The notes under the pieces: model-generated
The model's database searches: none
Told to the model about the DNA's origin: nothing
What the model saw: only the letters and a program-made list of their open reading frames with translations
Shown: one piece after another, positions 21,913 to 33,009 of the stretch
How positions within the stretch are numbered: the stretch's first letter is position 1
Layout of the letters: every line of letters starts with the position of its first letter
Made by a program: the position numbers and the translations under genes
Source of the DNA: Puccinia triticina
Taxonomy: Eukaryota; Basidiomycota; Pucciniomycetes; Pucciniales; Pucciniaceae
Assembly: GCF_026914185.1 (NCBI RefSeq)
Contig: NC_070573.1
Span: forward strand, 930,001 to 994,000
Direction of reading: 5' to 3'
DNA length: 64,000 bases

Positions 21913-22790
21913 TCATGCATCAAGAAGCTCAGAATCCGTTGATGATGAGTCGATTTCTGGTCTATCTTCTACCTCCAAGCGGCTAGAGGTTTGCTGGTCT
22001 TGATGAGAATTGTGGACTGTTTGTTGCAATTCTGGGTTATCTAGAGTTGATGGAGTTGTTTGGGTAGGATCCGTCCACTTATTATAACCTTCCTCAATTG
22101 CGTCAACCATTTCACTTGGTTGAATGGTTGTAAAAAACAAATCAGCCATTTCTCTATGATAATTGGGTGCGTGGAATGAGGCGGAGTTGAGAATGAAATC
22201 GGTTTTGTTTGAATGACAGACTTCTTCCGTGTTAATTGTTACATCTTCTCGTTCGACCCTAGCACTCTTGGTATTCTTGATTACACATCCTCCATCAAAG
22301 CAATTGTGCTGAAGATTTAAAGTTGCCAGAATGGCCTAACAGAATTGATTACATCAAAATCACAGAGGAAGCTCAAAAAATTAGGCAAGATTGACATACC
22401 TTTGAATTAACTGAACATGAATTAGTTGTTGCAATAAACTTCCTCATCTGGTAGAAGGGATGGACAGTCAACTTTGAAAGCTTTGTTACATTCACATAGT
22501 AATTTGACGAGACTTTCCACAACGAGTTCACAAATCCAATGTACTTCACAGATGTTGTTGGTGCTTTGACCTATGAATAGACATATTGTCAGGGAAACCT
22601 GTTTATAAAACTAAATAACAAAACAAACAATACCAAAATAAAATCGCCTTTCTCAATTGATTTTCTTCCTTGAGTCCTCATCTGTTCTCCGGTCGTCATT
22701 TCAACAAAAAGCACTACCCTCACCAGGTCCACAGGATCAACATGTGTACTCAATGATTTGACACAGCAATTTATTTCACCATGAGCAACA
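21913..22790 (-). pseudogene. Second Plavaka-type transposase, C-terminal fragment
   Basis: Minus-strand exons 22634 to about 22790 (HVDPVDLVRVVLFVEMTTG...KGDFIL), 22570-22400 (SVKYIGFVNSLWKVSSNYYV...MRKFIATTN) and 22335-21913 (AILATLNLQHNCFDGGCVIK... to the stop). GT-AG borders, phase 0. LNLQHNCFDGGC matches GLNVQHNCRRADC in the other Plavaka copy, and KGDFIL matches its KKDYFIL, so exon order is the same. The N-terminal transposase blocks are absent upstream. It is a diverged relative, in opposite orientation to the copy at 3034-18687, not a recent duplicate. Confidence 0.7.
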
Positions 22791-23100
22791 AATCATATTC
22801 AATTACATTTACAACCAAGGTGTCAATTTCCATATAAGGATGATAATAGGGTGGGTTTGGGCTGAACATCCATAAAAATAAGAGTGAGGAGTGTATGTGG
22901 AAGAATCCTACCTCCCCCACTGTAAATATACAGAGAAAGGAAGAGAAAAAAGATCATCCTCCTGCCTCCCACACACGCCATCCATCAATTCTGTTCACAT
23001 GCACACACTTTCCATGTGCCAAGCACTTCACACATGCACACACACACCATCCGCCAAGCTGCACTCTCACACCCAACATATTTTGCCTTTGTTCACGTGC
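22791..23100. other. AT-rich spacer with CA-rich tract
   Basis: No gene seen. A CA-rich segment (CACATGCACACACACACC) lies at about 23031-23048. Leads into the dispersed repeat below. Confidence 0.3.
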
Positions 23101-23139
23101 AATTTCCCACTGTTAAACCTCTCTCTCCCCAATATCCAT

Positions 23140-23400
23140 GCTCCTGTCTAGTGCTCATGGCTGGGATCCCACACGCTGCCTCTGCCCCAGCTCCATCCAC
23201 AGATGTAGCCCGCATTGGCTGCCATGGCTTCCCCCAGTCCCCACTGCTGGAAAATCAGTGTCTGCCTGGTTCAAGTCTAGTCCTAACTTTGAGCCCTGGG
23301 CACAACAAAACTGTTGCCATACATCCTGCGCTCTGCTCTGGTTCTGAAGTCTCTAATCCCTGGCCCCCATTTATGTGTGCAAGCCCTTGTGCTCCACCAC
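23140..23400. repeat. Dispersed repeat, CpG-poor copy (relative of 55440-55720)
   Basis: Shares GGGATCCCACACGC, GCCCCAGCT, TAGCCCGC and GCTTCCCCCA, in order, with 55440-55720. This copy reads GCTGCCTCTGCC where the other reads GCCGCCTCCGCC, and CATGG for CACGG. Overlapping ORFs in several frames are not called. The class (LTR or other) is unresolved. Confidence 0.6.
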
Positions 23401-23507
23401 AATGGACCCCCAAAACCCGTTCTTAGACACTCTGACCCCTGTGCCAGAAAGCACACAATGGATGAGCCACCTCAACACAATGTGCTGGGGAAGGAAGCAA
23501 ACCAATG

Positions 23508-23655
23508 GCGGCTTGACAAGAGCTGCCAAAGGGGGAGCCTATGATCCACAACCTTGGCAGCTCTGCTGGAGGCCAAAGGCCAAAAATGCCTTCCAGGCCA
23601 CCAAAGTTGGACTCAGGTCAAACAAAGGTGGCTCTGTTGGAAATGCTCTATGTTG
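23508..23655. repeat. MITE-like repeat, copy 1
   Basis: Shares about 150 bases with 62331-62494: GGCGGCTTG, AGAGCTGCCAAA, CTTGGCAGC, AGGCCAAAAATGCCTTCC, CCAAAGTTGGACTCAGGTC, and an end GTTGGAAATGCTCT. The end is the complement of an AGAGCATTTCCAAC terminal motif. Many CG in the other copy are TG or CA here. Confidence 0.6.
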
Positions 23656-24121
23656 TGTGGAGTGTGAAAAATACACATTTTGAGTATCAGGTAGATAAGA
23701 GGAGGTTGCAGTGGAGCAATACACATCATAGTTCTTTCTCTTTTCTTTGCCACAAAACTCTTATAAAGAAGAGTATTTGCATTTGTTGGGAAGTTGCCAA
23801 TTTTGGAGAACTTAACCTGGCCCGCAATTGCATTGGTCTGGGCTAACCCTGGTCAACAAAGCTCAGGCTTGCTAAATTCCTAAACCTGAAATTTAGCCCT
23901 AGGCTAGGGCATTTCTGACGTCAGTTAGCCTGAAGCTGACCCAATGAATGCGCCTTCCCACTCAAAGCAGCCTTGGTCAGCTAACCTGCCCACAAACCCA
24001 GGCTTATTGACTTGGAAATCAAGCAAACAAATGCTCTAAGGACACTGTTGCAAGGGAAAAACAAAAACATGCTACAGTGGACAAAAATTTGATATATTAC
24101 CGTGCGCTGCAAAAGATGTGA

Positions 24122-24212
24122 CTCTGGCCGGGCTCGAACCGACAACAATCAGCGAACTTGGATCCCTACAGGGATTCATGTTAAGCTGATGCTCTACCAA
24201 CTGAAACCGCCA
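24122..24212 (-). tRNA. tRNA-like sequence with intron, anticodon loop TTAACA
   Basis: On the minus strand: box A-like GGTTTCAGTTGGTAGAGC, anticodon stem TCAGC/GCTGA around TTAAC and an interior insert of about 22 bases, and box B GGTTCGAGCCC with a T stem GTCGG/CCGGC. The loop would read anticodon AAC (Val). The acceptor ends (about CTGGCGG and CAGAGTC) do not pair, so this may be a tRNA pseudogene or SINE head rather than a working gene. It abuts the terminal repeat of the foldback element at 24209. Confidence 0.4.
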
Positions 24213-25554
24213 GCAAACAGCTGACGTAACCCGGATTTCGTCGCGCTGACGAAATCCAAACTCAAATTCAAACTCGCGCCCTGGATGTGTCGTCACCTGT
24301 TGTGGATTTCGTCACCTGCCATTCTCAGTGGCAGGTGCAAGAGAGCACGACTCCCTCGATGGCCGGTGCTAACCGGTCATTGAGAGGACACACGCACCTA
24401 GCTCCCTTGATGGCCCGTCTGCACCGGCCATCAAGAGGAACACCCTACACCCTCTCGATGGCCGGTCAGTACCGGCCAGCAAGAGTAAAGCACTATTTAT
24501 ACTCTCAATGGCCGCTACTGACCGGCCATCAAGAGGTGATACACATACCCCTCGATGGCCTGTCAGTACACCGGCCATTGAGACAAAAACACTAAACTCT
24601 CAAAGGCCCGTACCGGCCGGTCATCAAGAGCAAAACTCTCTTGGTGATGTGTATCCACATCACCCTCAATGGCCCGTCAGTACCGGCCATCAAGAGGAAC
24701 ATAATACACTCTCAATGGCCTGGACTGATTGGCCATTGAGAGGAAATACACACCCCACTCAATGGCCCGTCAGTACCGGCCATCAAGAGGAATATACTAC
24801 ACTCTCAATGGCCTGCGCTGACTGGCCATCGAGAGTGAAGCGCTTTGCTCTCAATGACCAGTTGGGTCACTGTGCAAGATGCGCATGTCCTCTCGATGGC
24901 CGATCAGTCCAGGCCATCAAGAGTGTATTATGTTCCTCTCAATGGCCGGTACTGACGGGCCATCGAGGGTGATGTGTATACACGTTGAGAAAAGAGTTTT
25001 GCTCTCGATGGCCGGCCAGTGCGGGCCATCAAGAGTTTAGTGTTTTTGTCTCGATGGCCGGTGTACTGACAGGCCACCGAGGGGTATATGTGTCACCTTT
25101 TGATGGCCGGTCAGTCGCGGCCATCAAGAGTGCAAACAGTGCCTTACTCTCGCTGGCCGGTACTGACCGGCCATCGAGATAATGTTGTGTGTTCCTCTTG
25201 ATGGCCGGTCCAGACGGGCCATCAAGGGAGGTGTGTGTGTCCCCTCGATGACCGGTTAGCACCAGCCATCGAGGGAGTCCTGCTTTCCTCTTGCACCTGC
25301 CACTGAGAATGGCAGGTGACGAAATGGAGGACTTCCCGCCGATCTGGAAACCCAGATTTTCCCAGATTTTGCAGGGAAATCTGGGAAGATTGAGCCCAGA
25401 TTTCCCCGCAAAATCTGGAAAAATCTGGGTTCCCAGATTGACGGGAAGTCCTCCAATCCACAACAGGTGACGACACACCCGGGGCGCGGGTTTGAATTGG
25501 AATCTGGATTACGTCAGCGCGACGAAATCCGGATTACGTCAGCTGTTTGCTGGC
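24209..25554. mobile_element. Large foldback element made of 19 small hairpins
   Basis: Ends are GCCAGCAAACAGCTGACGTAA and its complement. Inside each end lie GGATTTCGTCGCGCTGACG and CACCTGCCATTCTCAGTGGC in inverted order. Between about 24356 and 25275 there are 19 units of the form CTCGATGGCCGGT-N-ACCGGCCATCGAG (with variants), each a 28-32 base hairpin, separated by about 10-25 bases. Spacers mirror each other across the centre: ACAAAAACACTAAA on the left and TTTAGTGTTTTTGT on the right. The whole is therefore a hairpin of hairpins. No coding capacity was seen. The right arm carries an extra 131-base MITE. No clear target duplication was found. Confidence 0.8.
25325..25455. mobile_element. 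131-bp MITE nested in the right arm of the foldback element
   Basis: Ends TGGAGGACTTCCCG and CGGGAAGTCCTCCA. The interior is palindromic around CCCAGATTT. The left arm of the host element (GTTGTGGATTTCGTCACC) preserves the uninterrupted sequence, so the insertion postdates formation of the arms. Related ends occur at 58704-58906. Confidence 0.8.
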
Positions 25555-25900
25555 AGTGTGAGCTACAGTGCCATTGTGTGTGCGATGGGACACCAACAAA
25601 GATTTATAATGTAACGATGCTTATCAAACCCTATTACGGAGCCCCGTCTCACAGGAGCTGATAGGAAATACGCACTTGTGGATACAGTCGGAGGAAACCT
25701 GAATGAGTTAAAGCAGAAAAAAAAAAAAAACTGGTAGGCAGACGTGATTGCGAGATGGATTGACCGATTGTCGATGGTAACAAAAGCGGGATAACGAGAT
25801 GAGTTACTGAAAGAGTATCATGAACAAACCGGCCAAGTGGAAGAAAAGTTAAATAGTGATAGCAAAGAAACCATAGGAAGTGAATAAACTATAGTAGGTG
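25555..25900. other. Spacer 3' of DRE2
   Basis: No gene seen. Contains an A-run (25709-25720). The last part is probably the DRE2 3' untranslated region, read on the minus strand. Confidence 0.3.
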
Positions 25901-27059
25901 TTAAATCTGGATGTCATCCCCCATTTCCGCTGTCAGCTTTACTTGCTGGCCGGGTTCGAATGCGGGCATGCCTTTGTAAATGAATGCATAGATGGCAATC
26001 AATGCGACTGTTTCTGGGAAGTTAAGGCGGATGGAAGAGAGGGTACAAAGTGGAGCTCAGATGAAGGAATTGTGACTGACCGAGATAAGGACAGCTAGAG
26101 CACCGAAAAGCGTCTCCGAGATAGCAGCTCCCACAGCTGCTGGTGAAGGTTTTCGCGGATCCATTGACTACCAGCTTTGAGGGGTCAGTCGGCTGGGAGG
26201 GGAGGTTTGAACCGGGAGCTTTTAGATGAGCCGGGAGATCGTCGTCTTGAGCTAACTCTAGCTCGCGCAATCCACAGGTGCAGTTCTTGCAGGCCTTCTT
26301 GGCCTTTTTCGGGTTACATTCTTCGGCAGGCGTGGTATTTGGCTTTTTCATATCTTCTTCCGTCAGCAGACTTGAATCGTCAATCATTTCGGTCGGGGCA
26401 GCCGTGAAAGACCATAGGGATGCTTTTGTTGTCTTTTTTGGCAGGTTGATCGTCACCGAGTTGGAAGTAGAGGGAGCAGACTTGGTTGCCCTGACGAGCT
26501 GTTATGTATGGAATGCAATCGGGTCAGATTTCGGGCCGAGAAAAATGGATCTACGAGAGCCAGAGACTGACCTGGGATCCATCTGCACCAGAAACGACCT
26601 GAACGTCATTGAGCAAAGAGGACTGTTTGAGTGCAGATTCGATGTCACTTGAGTCCGATTGAGTTGACCATGTCAGCTGGCCGAGATGCTTGAGCGAGGT
26701 GACGATCAAGTCGAGGAAACTTGCTGGAGAGTGCGATGAATTGGCTAAGGATAAATCATTCGCGTCGATAACGAGATGGATGGCATCGAAGTGGGACTGA
26801 GATAAGCTTGTAGCTAGGGAACGCAAGGGACATGTCAAGTTAAGAATCAGGTACGAAAGTACTTGGTGTAATCTCCCGATAAGACTCCGGCCGGCTTACC
26901 ACCGTCAGAAATCCGGTCACAGAGCTGTTTTTCGACCAGTGTCGAAGGGCCTTGATTGTCGAAGCGGGTGATGAGTTCGGTGTAGGTTCCGTCTTTAATC
27001 GAGCGAGGTGAGCCGATGAGGAGGACCGTCTGAGCTGATTTCTTATCGGTGATGGTCAT
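25901..27059 (-). CDS. DRE2: Fe-S cluster assembly protein DRE2 (anamorsin/CIAPIN1)
   Basis: Cytosolic Fe-S protein that receives electrons from the diflavin reductase Tah18/NDOR1 for cytosolic iron-sulfur cluster assembly. Exons on the minus strand: 27059-26900, 26813-26572, 26498-26081 and 25971-25901; GT-AG borders, phases 1, 0 and 1, total 296 residues, normal for fungi. The N-terminal part is the methyltransferase-like fold (start MTITDKKSAQTVLLIGSP). The C-terminal part has both cluster motifs: CNPKKAKKACKNCTC (CX8CX2CXC) and the twin CX2C block CGSCYLGDAFRCSSC, followed by PYLGMPAFEPGQQVKL, where the last intron splits the Gly codon. All cluster cysteines are present and no stop interrupts the model. 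It is a single-copy essential gene in yeast and is an island among repeats here. Confidence 0.93.
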
Positions 27060-29550
27060 CCTGGTCTTCTGTCGGCTGGAGGTGTTGGTTGTGGTTTTTT
27101 CTGTGCTGTATCTGTCGAGCGGGAGCTAGTTTATCCAAAACAACAATTCAATTCATAAAATCCCCTTGACTACCCTCGACGTCCGAGTTCGGACACACAA
27201 CTCGAGACTGTTGTCACATACAGCATTTATGGTATTCAAAATTGCATATGCCACTGTTTACATAAAATCATAAAGCCAATTTTGAATACCATAATTGTCC
27301 TTTTTTTTTTTCTTCCAAGTGCAGATTTGATTTAACATTGTGCACTATGGTGCATATCCACTGATGGGTACAAAAAAAAGGGCATTTCATCGCCAGTAAA
27401 AATAATGTCATGTAGGACAAAATAGGAGGAGCGGAAAATGAGTTTAGATTAAGAATTCCAACATTGTTGCTTTTGGCTTTGGATGTCTTTTCTGACCAAG
27501 GGGGTGAGCAAATTTTTCATCCAGGGAGTTGACAGGCTTCTTTGAAGATATATTCTCTTGTGTATTGCTGTAAGTATAACTTGGAAAATAACTCCCCAGT
27601 ATATATTTATATATAAATATTTTTGGTTGGCTTGTGGGTGACATTGACAAGCGCGTCTGCCTGCTGTGCTCCTGTGGCTAGATATTTGCGCGCTGATAGC
27701 GGCAAACAGCGCCCCGCCCGCTGCACTTTTATTGCTAATCCAACGCTGATAGTGGCAAAAAGCGCCCAACTCGCTGCACTATTGCCGCTACTTCAAAGCG
27801 GATAGTGGCCAAAAAGCACCAGAAACGCTATATCACTTTTGCTTTGCTAAATAGTAGCAAAAGTGCACAGCTGGGTTGTCAGCTGGCTACTATGGCAGAG
27901 CCACCGTGACAAGATACAAATGGAAATATAAAAAGTAGTTTTACATATGAAAGAGACATTATTACTCTTACATATGTAAAACTACGCAAAAACATTAAAT
28001 ACATATGTAAATAATTGATTACTTAGCTTTGTGTAATCAATAAGTAAAATATTATAGAAGATTCTGATTCTACGGGTAAAATAACCTAGGGTACCTCACT
28101 TACACGTACCCTTAATTATTATCCCTTCCTTGTGTAAACTAACTTCAAAGTTTAAGCAAGAGCATCACGCCCCGCGTGAATGCACTTGTATGCATATATA
28201 TATATAAGTACATATGTTTACACCCAGTTTTAGTGACGTAACTGAGGTGTTGTGTATAGTTTAAAAGATGGCTTTATTTGTTGCGTGGCGCACCCAAGCC
28301 CGCGTGCTCTGTTGCCTAGAGCTCAAGCCCGCGCGCAAGGTGTACATATATGCATATTGCATGAACTGGCCCGTAACCACTGCGCCTGGGCTACTAGTAA
28401 GTGAGAATGGGCCAGAATACGCCCCAATAGCAACATTACATGTGTTATATGTATTGTACACATGTAATTAAACACCAAACAAGATGTAATTACCACGTCA
28501 TTCCATATAAAAACATTCTAGACTGAAAAGAACTCTTGTAGCGTGCTCAGGAGATACTAGAAAGCGCCCCAGCTTCTCCCAAGCCTCACTACACGTAGAT
28601 TACAACTGTAGTAAATATGTAGAAGAGGTCAAATGAACTGGAGCACTTAATAAGCGCCTCCAGAACATGTATGAAGCACTGCTTGCATGTGTACAAGTGC
28701 CCAGAAGCCAGTTCTAGTACCTTCTGTGGCACATTTCCACGGAAATGAGCGTCACAGAACCCCCAAACCAGCCCCCATGACGTGTAAAGCATGTGTAAAA
28801 TCACGCAGAACCTCTGTAAATGGTCCTTGGCAACCCTTGTATCCAAGCCCCAAGGTTCCACGACCCACAGCGCCTTCTAGCGCAACCAAATTGCCTCAGA
28901 ATGCGCCCACAAGTGTCCCCATGTCCCCTGGGCGCCCCTGGAGGCCTGCCTAGGCTATAAAAAGGGCCCTTTCTCCGCCCCAAAAGGAGATTCCCCAGCT
29001 TTACATTACCTATTAGAATTTTACCCGCCTTCAACAGCCTCATTAGCCTGTGATTTGCCAGGTAAAATACCTACTTTCGTGATTTTTAGCCCCAACTTCC
29101 GCCCTGAAGCTGTCCAGTAACCACCCTGCCCTCAAGATTACCTCCTCTGAGCGCCTCCAACTGCCCAACTTCACGCCTGAAGAACCTCAAGTGCCTCTAG
29201 GGTCTTATACTAGTAAGTTTAAGCCCCTTCTCTTGAGATTCTCCGCCATTTCTTTCTGGGATTTAAACCACACCTGTTTACAGGCCCCAGTTCTTCATTC
29301 TAGAGGGATTAAACACCCCTGATTTATCAGGCCCCTCTTAAAATTAATTATATTCATTTTATTACGTCAAATTGGCCCAAATTGGCCCAAATTGCCTTAT
29401 TTCTTACGCCATAATTCCCAACAATTACATTGGAATTATCCCTTATAACCTTGTCTTAGAGTTTTATAACTCTAATCTTTAGCTTTGCACCACGTGTAGC
29501 TAGAAGGATAATATCCTTGGCATCACGTAGGCTGACATGGGTTTTACAGT
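27060..29550. other. Gene-free AT-rich region with small repeats
   Basis: Three tandem, degraded units of about 52 bases start near 27693, 27744 and 27797 (core GCTGATAGTGGCAAAAAGCG). A small hairpin has arms GTAGTTTTACATATG and CATATGTAAAACTAC at about 27936-27985. A TA run lies at 28195-28207. ORFs such as 28687-28953 have no family features. Confidence 0.45.
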
Positions 29551-30560
29551 AGCGGGGCTGGCGCTTCGCTGCCGCTTTAAGTAGCAGGGCAGCCGCTGCA
29601 CTAACACTATTCTTCATACAAAAAAGCAGGGGCACCATGAAAAACCTGAGGGGACTAGGTGGCAGGTGACGTGAAGCTAACTCCAGCCTTAAGTCCAACC
29701 ATACACTTATGGAAAGGTGGTAGAACCCCCTGATGATGACAAAGGGGCCATTGTTATTCAAGGGGAGTAATGCTGGAGTGCCACTGAAATTCCAGCATAT
29801 TTTACTGAATGTCACCTGACACCTATTCACATCAGTTTTTTCATGGTGGGGCCTGCTTTGCAATGCAAAAGCACCGCTTTTTGTAGCAATGCGTAGCTCT
29901 TGCAGTGTTGGCCGCAGCAACAATGGGTGACTACGCTACCCGTAGCGGTAGTGTAATGATAAAGTAGCAAATTTTGGGTTGCTACCGCTACTTTACACGT
30001 AATTTTTATGCACTAACTTATCCGCAAATTTTTTGACTACAGTTTAACTGCAACTACGCTATCAGGAGCATGACCAGGGCCCAAAAGGGATGTTTCCCCC
30101 CCGGATAGAGAATCTCTCTGTGGAACCGGGGTGGGTACCCACTTCACACCCGCCGGACAGTGCTGGATACGGTGCTGGGTGTGAAATCTTGTCTACCAGG
30201 CAAAGGTAATAAACTGGGTGGTACCTACTACCCGCCTGTACTCTACTGGCACCAGCCAGTACTCCGCTGGCACCCACCAGTACTCCGCCAGCACCCGTGA
30301 GTACACCGCCCGCACTAGCCAGGCGCTGGGTCCTTCTTTTGGGCTGAAAGCCATGGAAAATGTGTGGACCCATTATCCAGGGCCAAAACACGCTACACTA
30401 CCGGATTTCTGGGGGGAAGAATTATTCCTGGCATTACGCTACGGCTCAAGATGTAAATTCCCCACTACAAGTAGCGGTGAAGTAGCGGGGCACTCATTTG
30501 TATAATTACACTACTGGAACACCCAGATAATGTAGCGGAATGTAGCAACCCATTGTTGGC
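29551..30560. repeat. GTAGCGG-rich repeat region with tandem CCAGTACTCC units
   Basis: GTAGCGG and its complement recur throughout, for example in CCCGTAGCGGTAGTGTAATG (about 29940) and GCTACCGCTACTTTAC (29980-29995), forming hairpins. Within it, 30233-30310 holds about four tandem units of about 20 bases with core CCAGTACTCCGCTGGCACCC; the 95-codon ORF at 30218-30505 covers these units and is not called. Likely remnants of small TIR elements. Confidence 0.5.
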
Positions 30561-31294
30561 TGCAGGAAGGCGGCCCGCCGCCAATCCACATCCAGCCTGC
30601 CACCACCAACCCACCACCATCACATCCATCCATCTCCCATCCACCACCAAAACTCACCCCAGCAGTCAAGGATCATTGAACCAATCACATCCCCCGCCGG
30701 CCATCAGAACAATCCAACACAGGTGAGTAGGTTGGTTTAGATTGGCCTATAGTGAGCACATAATTCTAACTCTTATGCTGGCATTGATTACTTCTGTGGA
30801 TTGTCTAGATTCAGCATGGACAACCCTGAACGCTTGATTTCTCCGTCCAATTACAGTGAATGGTTCCTCCAACAGTGGGTCGCTACTTTACAGTTATTGG
30901 TAAAGTAGTGTTATGGTAGTTTTTTTGCTCAATACCGGTAATTTTCTTGCTGGTATCCACTTTTTAGCCTACTTTACAATAACCTAATTTCTCACTATTT
31001 TTTTATCTATACCAATACGATATCAGGCAATGGAAATGTTTATTTTTAATTCTGTTACAATATCTAAAGCCAAGGTTTGATAACTACGATAACTAGAGCA
31101 GCAGATTTGTGAAGGAGAGTGTACTATTGGCTGCGCTTAACCAAAGCTTTTAAAGCCTTTCCAGCCTCCGCAAAGTTTCCTGTCACGGGGACTTCTTGAC
31201 GGATCCACAAGAGGCTGCTCACACAATGCAACATTGTGGAGGGTTGCTTTTTGTGCAGGGAAAAGTACACCAAGAAACCCCAGCCAATTGCCCC
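30561..31294. other. Gene-free spacer
   Basis: Starts with CCACCA-rich simple sequence (30590-30660) and becomes AT-rich. CTACTTTACAGTTATTGGTA near 30890 links it to the GTAGCGG family. No coding region supported. Confidence 0.35.
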
Positions 31295-32115
31295 TGGCGG
31301 GCTGTTCAAATGTAAGCTTGCTGGGAGAAATACATATCTCTAGGCAAAATGGATTTTTACCAGCTCGCCAGGAGGAATACATACCTATAGAAATGATAGG
31401 CGCAGAAGGTCTTTTGCGAAGACCAGCGAGGAGTGAGCACACAACACGAGACTGAGGAGAGACGAAAGCGAGCACACCTTTTGCGAAGACCAGCGAGGAG
31501 TGAGCACACGACACAAGACTGAGGAGAGACGAAAGCGAGCACACCTGATGTGCGAGAGGAGTTGAAACAGAAATGAGTAACTGAATGATTTATTTCATGA
31601 ACATGAGATGAAAGAAATGAAATGAAATAACAATGAACCTTTTGCGAAGACCAGCGAGGAGTGAGCACACGACACGAGACTGAGGAGAGACGAAAGCGAG
31701 CACACCTGATGTGCAAGAGGAGTTGAAACAGAAATGAGTAACTGAATGAGAAAAAGAAAAAATAGGAAGCGGTACAAGATTACTATTTAAGCTAACATTC
31801 AATTAGGTTTCTCATTTAGGTTTACAACTCAATTTATCACTACATGACCGGTTGCCGAGTATGCTACTACTGAGGAAACTCAATAATACCTCCCAGAGAG
31901 CTGAATTTGTAAACCAGCTCGCCGAGGGTATTCTGCCCAGCTCGCCAAGAGGGATGTATTCTTCTTGGCAAGCTGGTACAAATCCATCTTTCCGAGAGTT
32001 TTGTATTCCTTGCAGCGAGCTGTTCAAAGTCCATCTCTTCAAGAGGTATGTATTCCTCTCGGCGAGCTGGTCAAATTAAATCTCGCCAAGATGTATGTAT
32101 ACCTCTGGGGAATTG
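31295..32115. repeat. Foldback-like repeat with tandem core
   Basis: The outer parts (31295-31410 and 31905-32105) share inverted motifs: CCAGCTCGCCAGGAGGAATA on the left and GGTATGTATTCCTC then CGGCGAGCTGG on the right, with further degraded copies on each side. The centre holds three units of about 70 bases (starts near 31410, 31479 and 31639; core TGCGAAGACCAGCGAGGAGT). Units 2 and 3 are both followed by TGATGTGCGAGAGGAGTTGA or a close variant. ORFs here repeat with the units and are not genes. Confidence 0.6.
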
Positions 32116-32359
32116 GTGGCCCCAGTCCTGTACGCCAAGTATGCAGGTGTACAGGATCGAGCACCGGGTATCTGGTTGTATGTGTCCCTGCCCGCCAAAA
32201 AATAATGGTGTACACACCTGTCTATGCTTTTTGGCTTGCCCCTAGTCAAAACTTGGATGTGAGTGCAACGTCTGATGAAAAGATCGTTGTACTTTGAACC
32301 AATGGGTGTACAACCTCCATTTGATGGAGGTCCAAATGAAGGTCATACCTCCTTTTGAA

Positions 32360-32983
32360 TCAAAATGGATTTTTTACTTCATCAGGGAGGCCAAATCCGT
32401 AGTTAGAATTCCGTCTCTCTACCCCAAAATGGTCGCTAGAACCTCGGCCTTGAAAACCTCCTTGACCACGGCTCAAGTTTCTGTTCTCATTGCGTGTCGT
32501 AGAATCTTCATGTGATATAGCCTTTGACTCTTTTGGTCTGCCGGTCTTTGGATCAAATCCAAACTTCTTGCCTCCATAAGCATAAGGATTGTCAGTGAAG
32601 TCAAGCTCATTTAAATCCTTTGTGATGTTGTACGCTCTAAGCCTAACATCTACTCTGAATGCTGAGATATCTGCCGCCAAAACAACCCCTTCATGAATCG
32701 GGACCTGATAGGAGAAAGTGTTTTGTTGCACAATCATATTGTAACAGAAACCTGTTATAAATTTGTGCTCTTCTATGATGTAATCTACATTTTCTTTGTG
32801 TTGCAAAATCCATTCAGCAAATTTGTGGAAATTGTAGAACTCCTTATAGGTACAATAGAAATTTTGATGGGTCAAAGTCCACTTAGCAAAATTTTGAGTC
32901 CATTCATTTGAATACTCATAACTGTTGGAATCCAAATAACCCTCTAAAGAGGAGTACCCCAGGTGAGTAGTACTCACGTACAC
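32360..32983 (-). CDS. Retroelement-associated protein, likely partial
   Basis: Up to 207 codons, but the true start is unclear: the first in-frame residues may belong to an intron, because an AG lies before GYLDSNSYEYSNEW. Recognisable blocks are EFYNFHKFAEWILQHKENVD, TGFCYNMIVQQNTF, LAADISAFRVDVRLRAYNI and LDFTDNPYAYGGKKFGFDP. The tail is rich in Gly, Arg and Asn (NRNLSRGQGGFQGRGSSDHF). These blocks resemble proteins that I associate with fungal retroelements, possibly of DIRS type, but this recollection is weak and no polymerase or recombinase lies next to it. No stop interrupts it. No neighbour clarifies the role. Confidence 0.4.
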   Translation of the reverse strand: MYVSTTHLGYSSLEGYLDSNSYEYSNEWTQNFAKWTLTHQNFYCTYKEFYNFHKFAEWILQHKENVDYIIEEHKFITGFCYNMIVQQNTFSYQVPIHEGVVLAADISAFRVDVRLRAYNITKDLNELDFTDNPYAYGGKKFGFDPKTGRPKESKAISHEDSTTRNENRNLSRGQGGFQGRGSSDHFGVERRNSNYGFGLPDEVKNPF

Positions 32984-33009
32984 TCACCAGAATTTTCATA
33001 TTGAATATT

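Noticed and set aside
24356..25275. CRISPR-like array of regular palindromic repeats
   Set aside because: The units are degenerate hairpins of 28-32 bases with mirrored spacers and sit inside terminal inverted repeats; the genome is eukaryotic and no cas gene is present.
24508..25478. ORFs of 65-154 codons in the hairpin array
   Set aside because: They translate the repeated hairpin units (DRPSRG-like peptides) on both strands.
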